DNA of 47,500 nt from Pseudolabrys sp. (GTDB taxonomy: Bacteria; Pseudomonadota; Alphaproteobacteria; Rhizobiales; Xanthobacteraceae): NCBI GenBank assembly GCA_026125895.1, contig JAHCKG010000010.1, positions 1-47,500 of the forward strand. Direction: 5' to 3'. This document shows, in pieces, positions 25,121 to 31,718 of the stretch; position 1 is the first letter of the stretch, and each line of letters opens with the position of its first letter. The notes under the pieces were generated by a model. That model saw only the letters and a list, made by a program, of their open reading frames with translations, was not told where the DNA came from and searched no databases. A program made the position numbers and the translations under genes.

Positions 25121-25627
25121 TCAGAATCCCAGAGCGACTTCGAGCGGTCCCTTCGGCAGCGGCACCAAGAACCAGATCTCGAAGGTCACGAAGGTAAGGA
25201 TCGGCAGGCCGACGGCGATCGCCGCGATGACGGCCCAGTTGTAACGGCCGAACCAGCGCATGAAGAGAGCGATCAGCAGCGCCGAGGCCACGTAGATGCC
25301 GATATACGGAACGACCAGCGCGTAGATCGCGGTCGGCACGAGCACCTGCATCACCTTGCCGAGCTGACCCCAGGTCGCGAAAGTCGCGCCCGCGTCGGAA
25401 TGTTTCAGCGTCGAGGCGATGTTGACGGCGCAGGAAATCAGAATGATCACGCTGATATAGAAGGGAAAGAACCCGGCGCGCGGACCCTCCGCCGCCCAGC
25501 CGATGCCCACCTTGAGACTGCCGATGACGCCGATGATCGCGATGATCGCGATCAGCACCGCGACGCCGAGTTCGGCGCTGCGCTGGGACGGCCCGCCGCC
25601 GGCGGCATCTTCTGCGTTGTGAGACAT
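25121..25627 (-). CDS. tctB: Tripartite tricarboxylate transporter, small membrane subunit (TctB)
   Basis: 168 residues with four hydrophobic segments (about 20-40, 53-72, 93-120, 128-160). GPRAGFFPFYISVIILISCA matches the TctB pattern in which a G-x-FP motif lies before the second helix. TctB is poorly conserved in general, so position between tctC and tctA is strong support. The start follows GAGGGG. Confidence 0.9.
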   Translation of the reverse strand: MSHNAEDAAGGGPSQRSAELGVAVLIAIIAIIGVIGSLKVGIGWAAEGPRAGFFPFYISVIILISCAVNIASTLKHSDAGATFATWGQLGKVMQVLVPTAIYALVVPYIGIYVASALLIALFMRWFGRYNWAVIAAIAVGLPILTFVTFEIWFLVPLPKGPLEVALGF

Positions 25628-25724
25628 TCACCCCTCATATTTCGCTGGAGCAGCAACCGACGCCGCGCGGGCGGCGCCGGTTTTCTCGTTTGCCGACGTC
25701 AGCCGGCCGATCAGTTGGGCTTGA

Positions 25725-26741
25725 TCAGTTGGTTTTGGCCATGAAACCGGCCTCTTTCATCAGGCCTTCGTGCAGCTTCTCGGCGTCGGCGACCCACTTC
25801 TTGTATTCATCGCCGGTCATGAAGGTCTGGTTGAACGCGCCGTCGCTCATGAGCTTCTTCCACTCCGGCGTTTCACGCACCTTCTTGAACAAATCGACGT
25901 AGTAGGCGACCGCATCCGGGCTGACGCCCGGCGGCATGAAGTAGCCGCGCAGCATCACGTATTCCACGTCGAGACCGGCCGACTTGCAGGTCGGGATCGA
26001 GTCCCACGCCAGATCGCCGGCGATCTTCTCGTGATAGTCGAGCTTCTTGGCGTCGAACACGCAGAGCGGACGGAGCTTGCCTGCGCGCCAGTGCGCCACC
26101 GCCTCGATCGGGTTGTTGACCGACGAATCGATGTGATTGCCGACGAGCTGCACGGCAACGTCACCGCCGCCTTTATAAGGAATGTACGTCATCTTCTTGC
26201 CGGTCGCCTTCTGCAGCGCGACCGTGATGATCTGATCTTCCTGCTTCGAGCCCGTGCCGCCCATCTTGAAGCTGTTATCGGGCTTGGACTTGATGTCGTC
26301 GACGTATTCCTTGGCGGTCTTGTACGGCTTGTCGGCGTTCACCCAGAGGATGAATTCGTCGAGCGCCATCATGGCGACCGGCGTCATGTCCTTCCAGCTG
26401 AACGGAATGCCCGTGGCCATCGGCGTGGTGAAAAGGTTCGACAGCGTGATGATCAGCTTGTGATCATTGCCCTTCGAATTCTTCACGTCGAGGAAGCCTT
26501 CGCCGCCAGCGCCGCCTGATTTGTTGATGACCACCACCGACTGCTTCGACAAATTGTGCTTGGTGATGATGCCCTGCATGGCACGCGCCATCTGATCCGC
26601 GCCACCGCCCGTGCCCGCCGGCACGATGATTTCGATGGGGTGGTTCGGCTCCCAGGCGCTCGCCGGAGCGGCGGACAGTGCGATTGCGCCGCTAGCAAAA
26701 GCGGCGGTACCCAGTGTCAGAACTTTTTTGGCAACAGACAT
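25725..26741 (-). CDS. tctC: Tripartite tricarboxylate transporter substrate-binding protein (TctC/Bug)
   Basis: 338 residues. A signal peptide (MSVAKKVLTLGTAAFASGAI, cut after about ASA) leads into the Bug fold. PIEIIVPAGTGGGADQMARA is the first ligand loop. MGGTGSKQEDQIITVALQ and YIPYKGGGDVAVQLVGNHID form the second ligand region. It binds a small carboxylate in the periplasm and delivers it to TctAB. Chosen start is the ATG at 26741, with GGGAGG upstream, rather than the TTG before it. First gene of the minus-strand cluster; a dyad lies about 95 bases upstream. Confidence 0.93.
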   Translation of the reverse strand: MSVAKKVLTLGTAAFASGAIALSAAPASAWEPNHPIEIIVPAGTGGGADQMARAMQGIITKHNLSKQSVVVINKSGGAGGEGFLDVKNSKGNDHKLIITLSNLFTTPMATGIPFSWKDMTPVAMMALDEFILWVNADKPYKTAKEYVDDIKSKPDNSFKMGGTGSKQEDQIITVALQKATGKKMTYIPYKGGGDVAVQLVGNHIDSSVNNPIEAVAHWRAGKLRPLCVFDAKKLDYHEKIAGDLAWDSIPTCKSAGLDVEYVMLRGYFMPPGVSPDAVAYYVDLFKKVRETPEWKKLMSDGAFNQTFMTGDEYKKWVADAEKLHEGLMKEAGFMAKTN

Positions 26742-26834
26742 CAAAAGCCTCCCTGTTCGTTTTGTGCGCAGGCCGATCTTGTCGTCGGCTCATTTGTTTC
26801 TGCAAGCTTGGTTGCTGCAGCCGCCACTTTTCAC

Positions 26835-26860
26835 TTGGCGTATATTATACATTATACCAA
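26835..26860. promoter_or_regulatory. Candidate GntR operator/promoter upstream of tctC
   Basis: Outer arms TTGG (26835-26838) and CCAA (26857-26860) enclose the perfect dyad GTATATTATAC (26840-26850) and the core TATACATTAT. The latter differs by one base from TATACATAAT in the dyad upstream of gntR. Dense TA content also suits a promoter. Confidence 0.55.
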
Positions 26861-27023
26861 TACAAATCCGGGCCCTCTGCAAGCGGAATCGACCCTTCAT
26901 TGCAGGTGCAGGCGCAGCAAAAAACGCTGCAATGCAAAAAATGCGAATGTTCGATGTGGGAACACTGACGAAGCCAAAGCTCGAATGCGCTGCGCGGCGT
27001 CAAGAGATGCAGAGAGCCGGAAC

Positions 27024-27054
27024 AAAAAACCCGACAGGCTGTGAAGCTGTCGGG
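27024..27054 (-). terminator. Rho-independent terminator of the Crp/Fnr-family gene
   Basis: CCCGACAG (27030-27037) pairs perfectly with CTGTCGGG (27047-27054). Read leftward it is followed by TTTTTTG. It insulates the regulator gene from the tctC promoter. Confidence 0.88.
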
Positions 27055-27128
27055 TCGTCGGATGCCATCAATGCATTGCGCACAATACTGGCGCGAGCGC
27101 GCCGATGGCGCGATTCACTTGCAGCGGC

Positions 27129-27971
27129 TCACCGCCAGTCGGCAACGCGATGCAATTCGCTGGCGTTCAAGATGGTCAGCGAACGGCCGCTGATCTCGAT
27201 CATGCCGGCGCGCTGCAGTTCGCCCAGGATCTTGCTCACATGCACAGGCGTCAGGCCGGTCGCATCGGCGATGTGGCGCTGGCGCAGCGGGAAATCGAAA
27301 GTCTGCGTCCGCACCAGCGAGCGCTTGGCGACCTTCTCCGACAGCCGCAGGATCAGGCGGGCAATGCGCTCATCGGCACGGCGGCGGCCGAGGTCGAGCG
27401 CGAGCTGATCGGCGCGCGCCTTGGCTTCGTTCCACAGCGTGAAAAGCCGCTCCAGCAGATCGACGCGGCCAAAGAGCAGTTCCTTGATCTCCTGGCGCTT
27501 GAATTTGCGGTACGTCACTTCCGTGATCGCCTCGACCGTGTGACCGGAGAGCGGCGCCAGCAGGCTGCCGACCGAGACGATATCGCCCGGCAAAAGGAAA
27601 GAGATGACTTGCCGCCGGCCGTCCGGCAGCGCGATCGACGACATCGCCCAGCCGCTGCAAACGATCGGCACGAATTCCGACCATTCTTTCGGATGCAGGA
27701 TGAGCCGGCGGGCGGGAATGGTGTGCAACGTGCCGGAGATCGGCAAGGGCGAGAGGCCGCCGTCGGCCTCCTTGGACATACCGCCGCACAACAAATTATA
27801 GGCCGGACAGAGGGTGCAAGCGGTGTCACATGACACCGCGCACATCGCGGTGGAAGTGGTCGCTTCCGCGGCTCCGAATGCAGTCATGGACCCCGCCATG
27901 ACCTCGGCGGCGACCTGCCCGGCGAGATAGCTCGGCGAGTCCTGCTTTTCAGCGTCCTGAACCGGATTCAT
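27129..27971 (-). CDS. Crp/Fnr-family regulator with cysteine-rich N-terminus
   Basis: 280 residues from the ATG at 27971. An in-frame TTG at 27998, nine residues earlier, has a better GGGGA ribosome site and may be used. The sensor beta-roll contains FVPIVCSGWAMSSIALPDGR and VISFLLPGDIVSVGSLL. The C-terminal helix-turn-helix is RQRHIADATGLTPVHVSKIL. Ahead of the sensor there are five cysteines (C44, C48, C52, C55 and C62 from the ATG), spaced C-x3-C-x3-C-x2-C-x6-C, plus one in the beta-roll (IVCSGW). This suggests an iron-sulfur or redox sensor of the FNR kind, although the spacing differs from E. coli FNR. It faces the receiver-protein gene across 558 bases. Targets unknown. Confidence 0.85.
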   Translation of the reverse strand: MNPVQDAEKQDSPSYLAGQVAAEVMAGSMTAFGAAEATTSTAMCAVSCDTACTLCPAYNLLCGGMSKEADGGLSPLPISGTLHTIPARRLILHPKEWSEFVPIVCSGWAMSSIALPDGRRQVISFLLPGDIVSVGSLLAPLSGHTVEAITEVTYRKFKRQEIKELLFGRVDLLERLFTLWNEAKARADQLALDLGRRRADERIARLILRLSEKVAKRSLVRTQTFDFPLRQRHIADATGLTPVHVSKILGELQRAGMIEISGRSLTILNASELHRVADWR

Positions 27972-28529
27972 AGCGTTCTTTGTTGCGAGGCTGGTCAAGA
28001 TTCAGCATCCCCGATGAGCGGCAACGCGAGCATTCACACGCAAGCACTACAACCGCGGATGGTCCTTCTCGCAAATTAAACGCCGGCATCCGTAGTATTG
28101 CGACGCAACAAGGAAGTCGGGAACGAATCAGTTCCATCAACCCCCGAATGAACCATACGTCTTCTACATGTAGAGTACAGCGGGAATGCAATAATCCAGA
28201 TTGCCAATTCCCTACCGTTGCACCGCAATTACAGTAGAAGCCGCGTAGAAATCGCACAGGCCCAGTATAGCCGCGCGGTCGACCTGCTTCGATCGCAAGC
28301 CCCGGCAGGCCTCAAAGCCCGGCGGAGCATGACCCCGTTTGTTATTCCAGATTGTCATTCTTATCGGCGAAATGCGTTAACGCCCCGTTATCCTGAATCG
28401 GCAAAATTAGATGCGCTACCAAGATGCCCTAACGCAGGATTAGGCGATGGCTCGGCGCGAGCGATCCTTCGGCTCCCGACCGATACGCCGAACGCTGCGG
28501 TCGACCATTCGATCGCCTCAAGGCCCGCA
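27972..28529. other. Divergent intergenic region with a perfect 12-base palindrome
   Basis: 558 bases between the Crp/Fnr gene and the receiver gene. TCTACATGTAGA (28163-28174) is an exact palindrome and GCGTTAACGC (28374-28383) another. The receiver frame is open back to 28218, but that part looks non-coding (no domain, unlike the family N-terminus). No FNR-type TTGAT-N4-ATCAA box was found. Confidence 0.4.
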
Positions 28530-29117
28530 ATGAAAAACTCGACCATCAATCTGCGCGACCTGTTCATCCTCGTCGCCGACCCAAATTCTTATTTGCGGCG
28601 GGTCGTCAACGGCATGTTGCGCGGCTTCGGCGCCAACAAGGTCATGGAAGTCGACAGCGCGACCGGCCTGTTTCAAGCGCTTTCGAGTCAAAAGGTCGAT
28701 ATTCTATTATGCGACATGCGCCTGCCGCCGCACGGCGGACTCAAACTGACGCGCACCATTCGTCGCAATGCGGACAATGAAAACCGGACGATTCCGATCC
28801 TGCTGATGTCGAGCGACACCAGCGAATCCACGGTTAAGAATGCGCGCGACGCCGGCGCCAACATCGTTGTCGCGAAACCAATGTCGCCGAGCGGGCTTTA
28901 TGATAGGCTCGGCTGGATCGTCTTCAATCCGCGTCCCTTCGTCGATTGCGCCACCTATTTCGGACCTGACCGGCGTTTCAAGATCGAGGGTTATCCGGGC
29001 GGCGTCGGCCGGCGCAAGGGCGACAAGGCGATCGAGGTCGGCGCGGAAGCCGGGCCGGCTCTCGGTCAGGACGATATCGATAACCTCTTTTCGAATGCTC
29101 GTTCGGGACAAGACTGA
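28530..29117 (+). CDS. Receiver-domain protein with a FliM-like C-terminal motif
   Basis: 195 residues. The receiver domain (about 11-130) has phosphoacceptor D62 in DILLCDMRLPPHGG, conserved Lys117 (VVAKPMSP) and only one acidic residue at the first site (LVADPNS). After it come FVDCATYFGPDRRF and a basic segment seen in other alphaproteobacterial receivers. The protein ends with LGQDDIDNLF (178-187), close to the FliM N-terminal CheY-binding motif LSQAEIDALL. No output domain. Its stop overlaps the start of the next gene by one base (TGATG). It faces the chemotaxis cluster, so a role in motility signalling is likely. Confidence 0.85.
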   Translation: MKNSTINLRDLFILVADPNSYLRRVVNGMLRGFGANKVMEVDSATGLFQALSSQKVDILLCDMRLPPHGGLKLTRTIRRNADNENRTIPILLMSSDTSESTVKNARDAGANIVVAKPMSPSGLYDRLGWIVFNPRPFVDCATYFGPDRRFKIEGYPGGVGRRKGDKAIEVGAEAGPALGQDDIDNLFSNARSGQD

Positions 29118-29632
29118 TGGCTGACAAACAGGGCAATTCGGAAGCCACGATCTTCTTCGCCGACACCCGTTTCGAACGGATGGCCCGTCGGCCAGGCGGC
29201 ATCAGCCGCGAGGAGGCTCTCGAGCGCGCGCAGAGCGCCGTCGAAGAGATGAAGACGGACTTCACCGACTGGATCGATCAGCAGTACGGCGAGCTCAGCG
29301 CCAGTCTCGCCGATGTCGCGCGGGATCCCGGCGACAAGCAAGCGCTGGAACGCGCCCACCAGAAGTGCGCCTATCTTCGCGACGTCGGCAGCACCATGGG
29401 CTATACGCTGGTGACCTTCGTCGCCACGACCTTGTGCGACATTCTCGAGGCCTATATCGCCGGCGCACCTTTCGACAAGAACGTGACCGACTGCCACATG
29501 GACGCGTTCCTGCTGGCGCGTACCGATGAGTACCGCCACCGCCGTCCCGAGGAAGTGCCGGAGCTGGCCAACGGCCTGCTGCGCGTCGTCGAGGTGGCGA
29601 GTATCGTGCCGCCGGCGAGCCCCAAGGACTGA
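29117..29632 (+). CDS. Hpt-like helical protein of the chemotaxis locus, unknown
   Basis: 171 residues, mostly helical, no signal or membrane segment. The stretch ERAHQKCAYLRDVGSTMGY (about 79-97) resembles a histidine phosphotransfer motif (A-H-x-x-K-G), with H81 as candidate, but the Gly after the Lys is missing and one residue is absent. Translation is coupled to the receiver gene by a one-base overlap, suggesting a phosphotransfer or binding partner pair. I do not recognise a named family. It could also be a CheZ-like or scaffold protein. Confidence 0.72.
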   Translation: MADKQGNSEATIFFADTRFERMARRPGGISREEALERAQSAVEEMKTDFTDWIDQQYGELSASLADVARDPGDKQALERAHQKCAYLRDVGSTMGYTLVTFVATTLCDILEAYIAGAPFDKNVTDCHMDAFLLARTDEYRHRRPEEVPELANGLLRVVEVASIVPPASPKD

Positions 29633-29645
29633 GGCAAAGTCCTGC

Positions 29646-29676
29646 CCGGCCGCGCGCGCACCGCGCGTCAGGCCGG
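29646..29676. terminator. GC hairpin between convergent genes
   Basis: CCGGCC and GGCCGG enclose CGCGCG-cac-CGCGCG. It sits in the 75-base gap between the Hpt-like gene and the convergent DUF2336 gene. No T run on either strand, so terminator function is uncertain. Confidence 0.4.
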
Positions 29677-29707
29677 CCCCTCCGACATCAGATCGAAGTC
29701 GCCACCG

Positions 29708-30784
29708 TCAGATCTGGCGCCGGCTGCGCTGGAAGGCGATCACTTGCGCCGCCGTTTCCGGCTTCATCTTGTTGAAGATCGTCCGGCAGCTTTCCAACGT
29801 ATCGGCGGCCAGGCCGCCCCGGCCGGCGCACAGCATCAGCAAGGCGCGCGCGGTTGCCCATGACAATTTCATTGTCTTGGCGACGAGCAGGATCGGCTCC
29901 ACGCGGTCCAGCACCATGGCGCGCTCGACCAGGGTGAACGGCAGATCGCCCAGCACGGACAGGGCCACGGCGGTCTCTTCGAACTTTCCGGCGCGGGCGA
30001 AAGCGTCGATGTCGCGTTCCGACAGGTTGTTCGACCGCTTCATGTTTTCGATCAGGTCGCGGGCCGCGGTGTAGTCGCGCGACATCGCCGCCTGCTTCTG
30101 GATGTCGATGGCGACCCGATCGACCACCGCTTCGACGTGGCCGGCGATTTCCGGATGCGCGTTCTGCAACGAGATGCGCACGGCCTTGGAAGCCGTGCTG
30201 AGCAAGCGCAGGAAGTGCTGCCGGGGAATTTCGGGACGCGATCCCACCGTCCGCGCCAGTTCCTCATCACCCACCGAGCGCTTCACCAGCCTCAGGTAGC
30301 CGACATCGGAGAAACGGGCACCCTTGTTGCGGGCAACATTGAGCGCAACATCGCGGTTGCCGCGCTCGACCAGGACATCGGTCACGGTCTCGGCGAGCAC
30401 CTTGCGGTTCGAAATCGCCATCAGATGCGGCTGGCTCTTGGTGCGGGCGGTTTCGACCAGTGACGCGTTGTCGATGCGGTCGGACTCGGCCAGAACCGGG
30501 CCGGCCACCGAAATGTCATCGTCCATCGCCAGCGTGCGGATGACGCCAGCCGGCGCATTGGGCAAGGACTTCAGCCGGTCGGCCAGCGCGGCGCGGGCCG
30601 AGGTCTCGATGTTGACCATAAGATTCTGAAACACCCCGTCGAACATCGCGACGTGGTCTTCGGAAAAGTGACTGGCGCCGAAGACGAAAAGATCGGTGAC
30701 GCGGCGCAATGTCTTGGCGCGCTTGTCCGCGGGACCGTGGGTCAGAGCTTCTTCGAGCTCCGTGAGAAAAGCATTGTTTGACAT
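29708..30784 (-). CDS. DUF2336 family protein, full length
   Basis: 358 residues, all-helical repeat-like protein. DUF2336 is widespread in alphaproteobacteria and uncharacterised. Conserved segments include KTLRRVTDLFVFGASHFSED (about 24-43), TVTDVLVERGNRDVALNVARN (about 133-153) and GARFSDVGYLRLVKRS. The C-terminal half (about 200-358) has another helical block ending in IFNKMKPETAAQVIAFQRSR. It is the last gene of the che cluster, 42 bases after the 136-residue protein. A half-length relative lies at 44330-44938, so the locus is bracketed by two DUF2336 genes. Confidence 0.88.
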   Translation of the reverse strand: MSNNAFLTELEEALTHGPADKRAKTLRRVTDLFVFGASHFSEDHVAMFDGVFQNLMVNIETSARAALADRLKSLPNAPAGVIRTLAMDDDISVAGPVLAESDRIDNASLVETARTKSQPHLMAISNRKVLAETVTDVLVERGNRDVALNVARNKGARFSDVGYLRLVKRSVGDEELARTVGSRPEIPRQHFLRLLSTASKAVRISLQNAHPEIAGHVEAVVDRVAIDIQKQAAMSRDYTAARDLIENMKRSNNLSERDIDAFARAGKFEETAVALSVLGDLPFTLVERAMVLDRVEPILLVAKTMKLSWATARALLMLCAGRGGLAADTLESCRTIFNKMKPETAAQVIAFQRSRRQI

Positions 30785-30826
30785 CAGACCCTCGCAACGG
30801 CTTTGGGCGCAAAATCTCCGGACGGT

Positions 30827-31237
30827 TCAGTAAAGAACATCGACACCGACCTCCGCCGCCTGCTCCGCCGAGACCTCCGGCAGCAGCATTTCATCCTCGA
30901 TCGGCACGAGCCGGCTGAGCAGACGATCCTTCAGGTCAGCGACCGTGATCCCCGAGATGACGTCGTGGCCGAGCTGCAGCCGCGCCGCGCCGGATTCCGG
31001 CGTCGTCCCGTGAGCCTGGGCGTAGCGCGCCAGCGCGTCACCGAGCGCTTCGAACTCCTGCTTGATGCGGTCGAAGCTCTGCAAGGTGACGATGGTGTCG
31101 CGATCGGGCTTGTTGCTCATGACGAAGTCAGTCACGCGGCCGACGGTTTCATCGAGTTGCAGGACGTTGTCGAGCAACAAGGCGGCAAGCACGGCCAGAA
31201 ACGCGCTTACGTCGTTATCGGTGTCTTCGCCTGCCAC
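30827..31237 (-). CDS. Helical protein between cheY and DUF2336, unknown
   Basis: 136 residues from a GTG with AGGAGAAG seven bases upstream. The N-terminal half is a leucine-rich helix (FLAVLAALLLDNVLQLDETV) followed by a charged helix (DRIKQEFEALGDALARYAQA). The C-terminus is acidic (EDEMLLPEVSAEQAAEVG). No cofactor or catalytic motif. Tight spacing (36 bases from cheY, 42 to DUF2336) shows it belongs to the chemotaxis operon. The helical bundle shape could suit a CheY- or CheA-binding protein or a distant phosphatase, but nothing proves it. Confidence 0.75.
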   Translation of the reverse strand: MAGEDTDNDVSAFLAVLAALLLDNVLQLDETVGRVTDFVMSNKPDRDTIVTLQSFDRIKQEFEALGDALARYAQAHGTTPESGAARLQLGHDVISGITVADLKDRLLSRLVPIEDEMLLPEVSAEQAAEVGVDVLY

Positions 31238-31273
31238 TCGTCTTCTCCTGGCCGGTTCGACCGATTGATTTGC

Positions 31274-31663
31274 CTACGACAACTTGCCGATGACCTGCTC
31301 GATCTTGCCGCGCAGGATCGCCGAGGTGAACGGCTTGACCAGGTAGTTGTTGACGCCGGCCTGGGCGGCCTTCACCACCAGCTCGCGGTCGCCGCGGCCG
31401 GTCAGCATGATGAAGGGAACCTTGCGCGCCACCGGATGTCCGCGCACAGCGCGCAGGAAGCCGAGGCCGTCCATTTCCGGCATGTTGTAATCGGAAATGA
31501 TCAGGTCCAGCGGCTGCACGGCCGCCGTTTCCATGCCCTGGACGCCGTTTTCCGCCTCCTGGATGTGGCGGAAACCGATCTCCTCCAGCGCCATTCGGGT
31601 CATCTGCCGGACGCTGTTCTGGTCGTCGACGATGAGGACCTTGATTGCACCTGCAACTGGCAT
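31274..31663 (-). CDS. cheY: CheY, single-domain chemotaxis response regulator
   Basis: 129 residues. The acidic pair D13-D14 is in IKVLIVDDQNSVRQMTRMAL, phosphoacceptor D58 in LIISDYNMPEMDGL, Thr88 in FIMLTGRGDRE and Lys110 in NNYLVKPFTS. It receives phosphate from CheA and would bind the flagellar switch or serve as a phosphate sink. 55 bases after cheA. A second CheY domain is fused to a STAS domain two genes upstream, so the two receivers may split these jobs. Confidence 0.94.
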   Translation of the reverse strand: MPVAGAIKVLIVDDQNSVRQMTRMALEEIGFRHIQEAENGVQGMETAAVQPLDLIISDYNMPEMDGLGFLRAVRGHPVARKVPFIMLTGRGDRELVVKAAQAGVNNYLVKPFTSAILRGKIEQVIGKLS

Positions 31664-31718
31664 TTTTTATTACTCCTTATGCGACCGGCGCGGCATGCGA
31701 TGACGCGACTGATCGATC

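Larger units (their letters stand above)
26742..27128. other. Intergenic region upstream of tctC
   Basis: 387 bases between tctC and the Crp/Fnr gene, both on the minus strand. It holds the candidate GntR operator (26835-26860) and the terminator of the Crp/Fnr gene (27024-27054). The AT-rich patch at 26835-26870 is probably also the promoter. No gene is supported. Confidence 0.5.

Noticed and set aside
28120-28140. Possible FNR box near AATCAGTTCCATCAA
   Set aside because: Half-sites do not match TTGAT-N4-ATCAA in sequence or spacing.
28218-28529. Upstream extension of the receiver protein by 104 residues
   Set aside because: No domain or ribosome site and composition unlike the rest; the receiver fold starts normally after the ATG at 28530.
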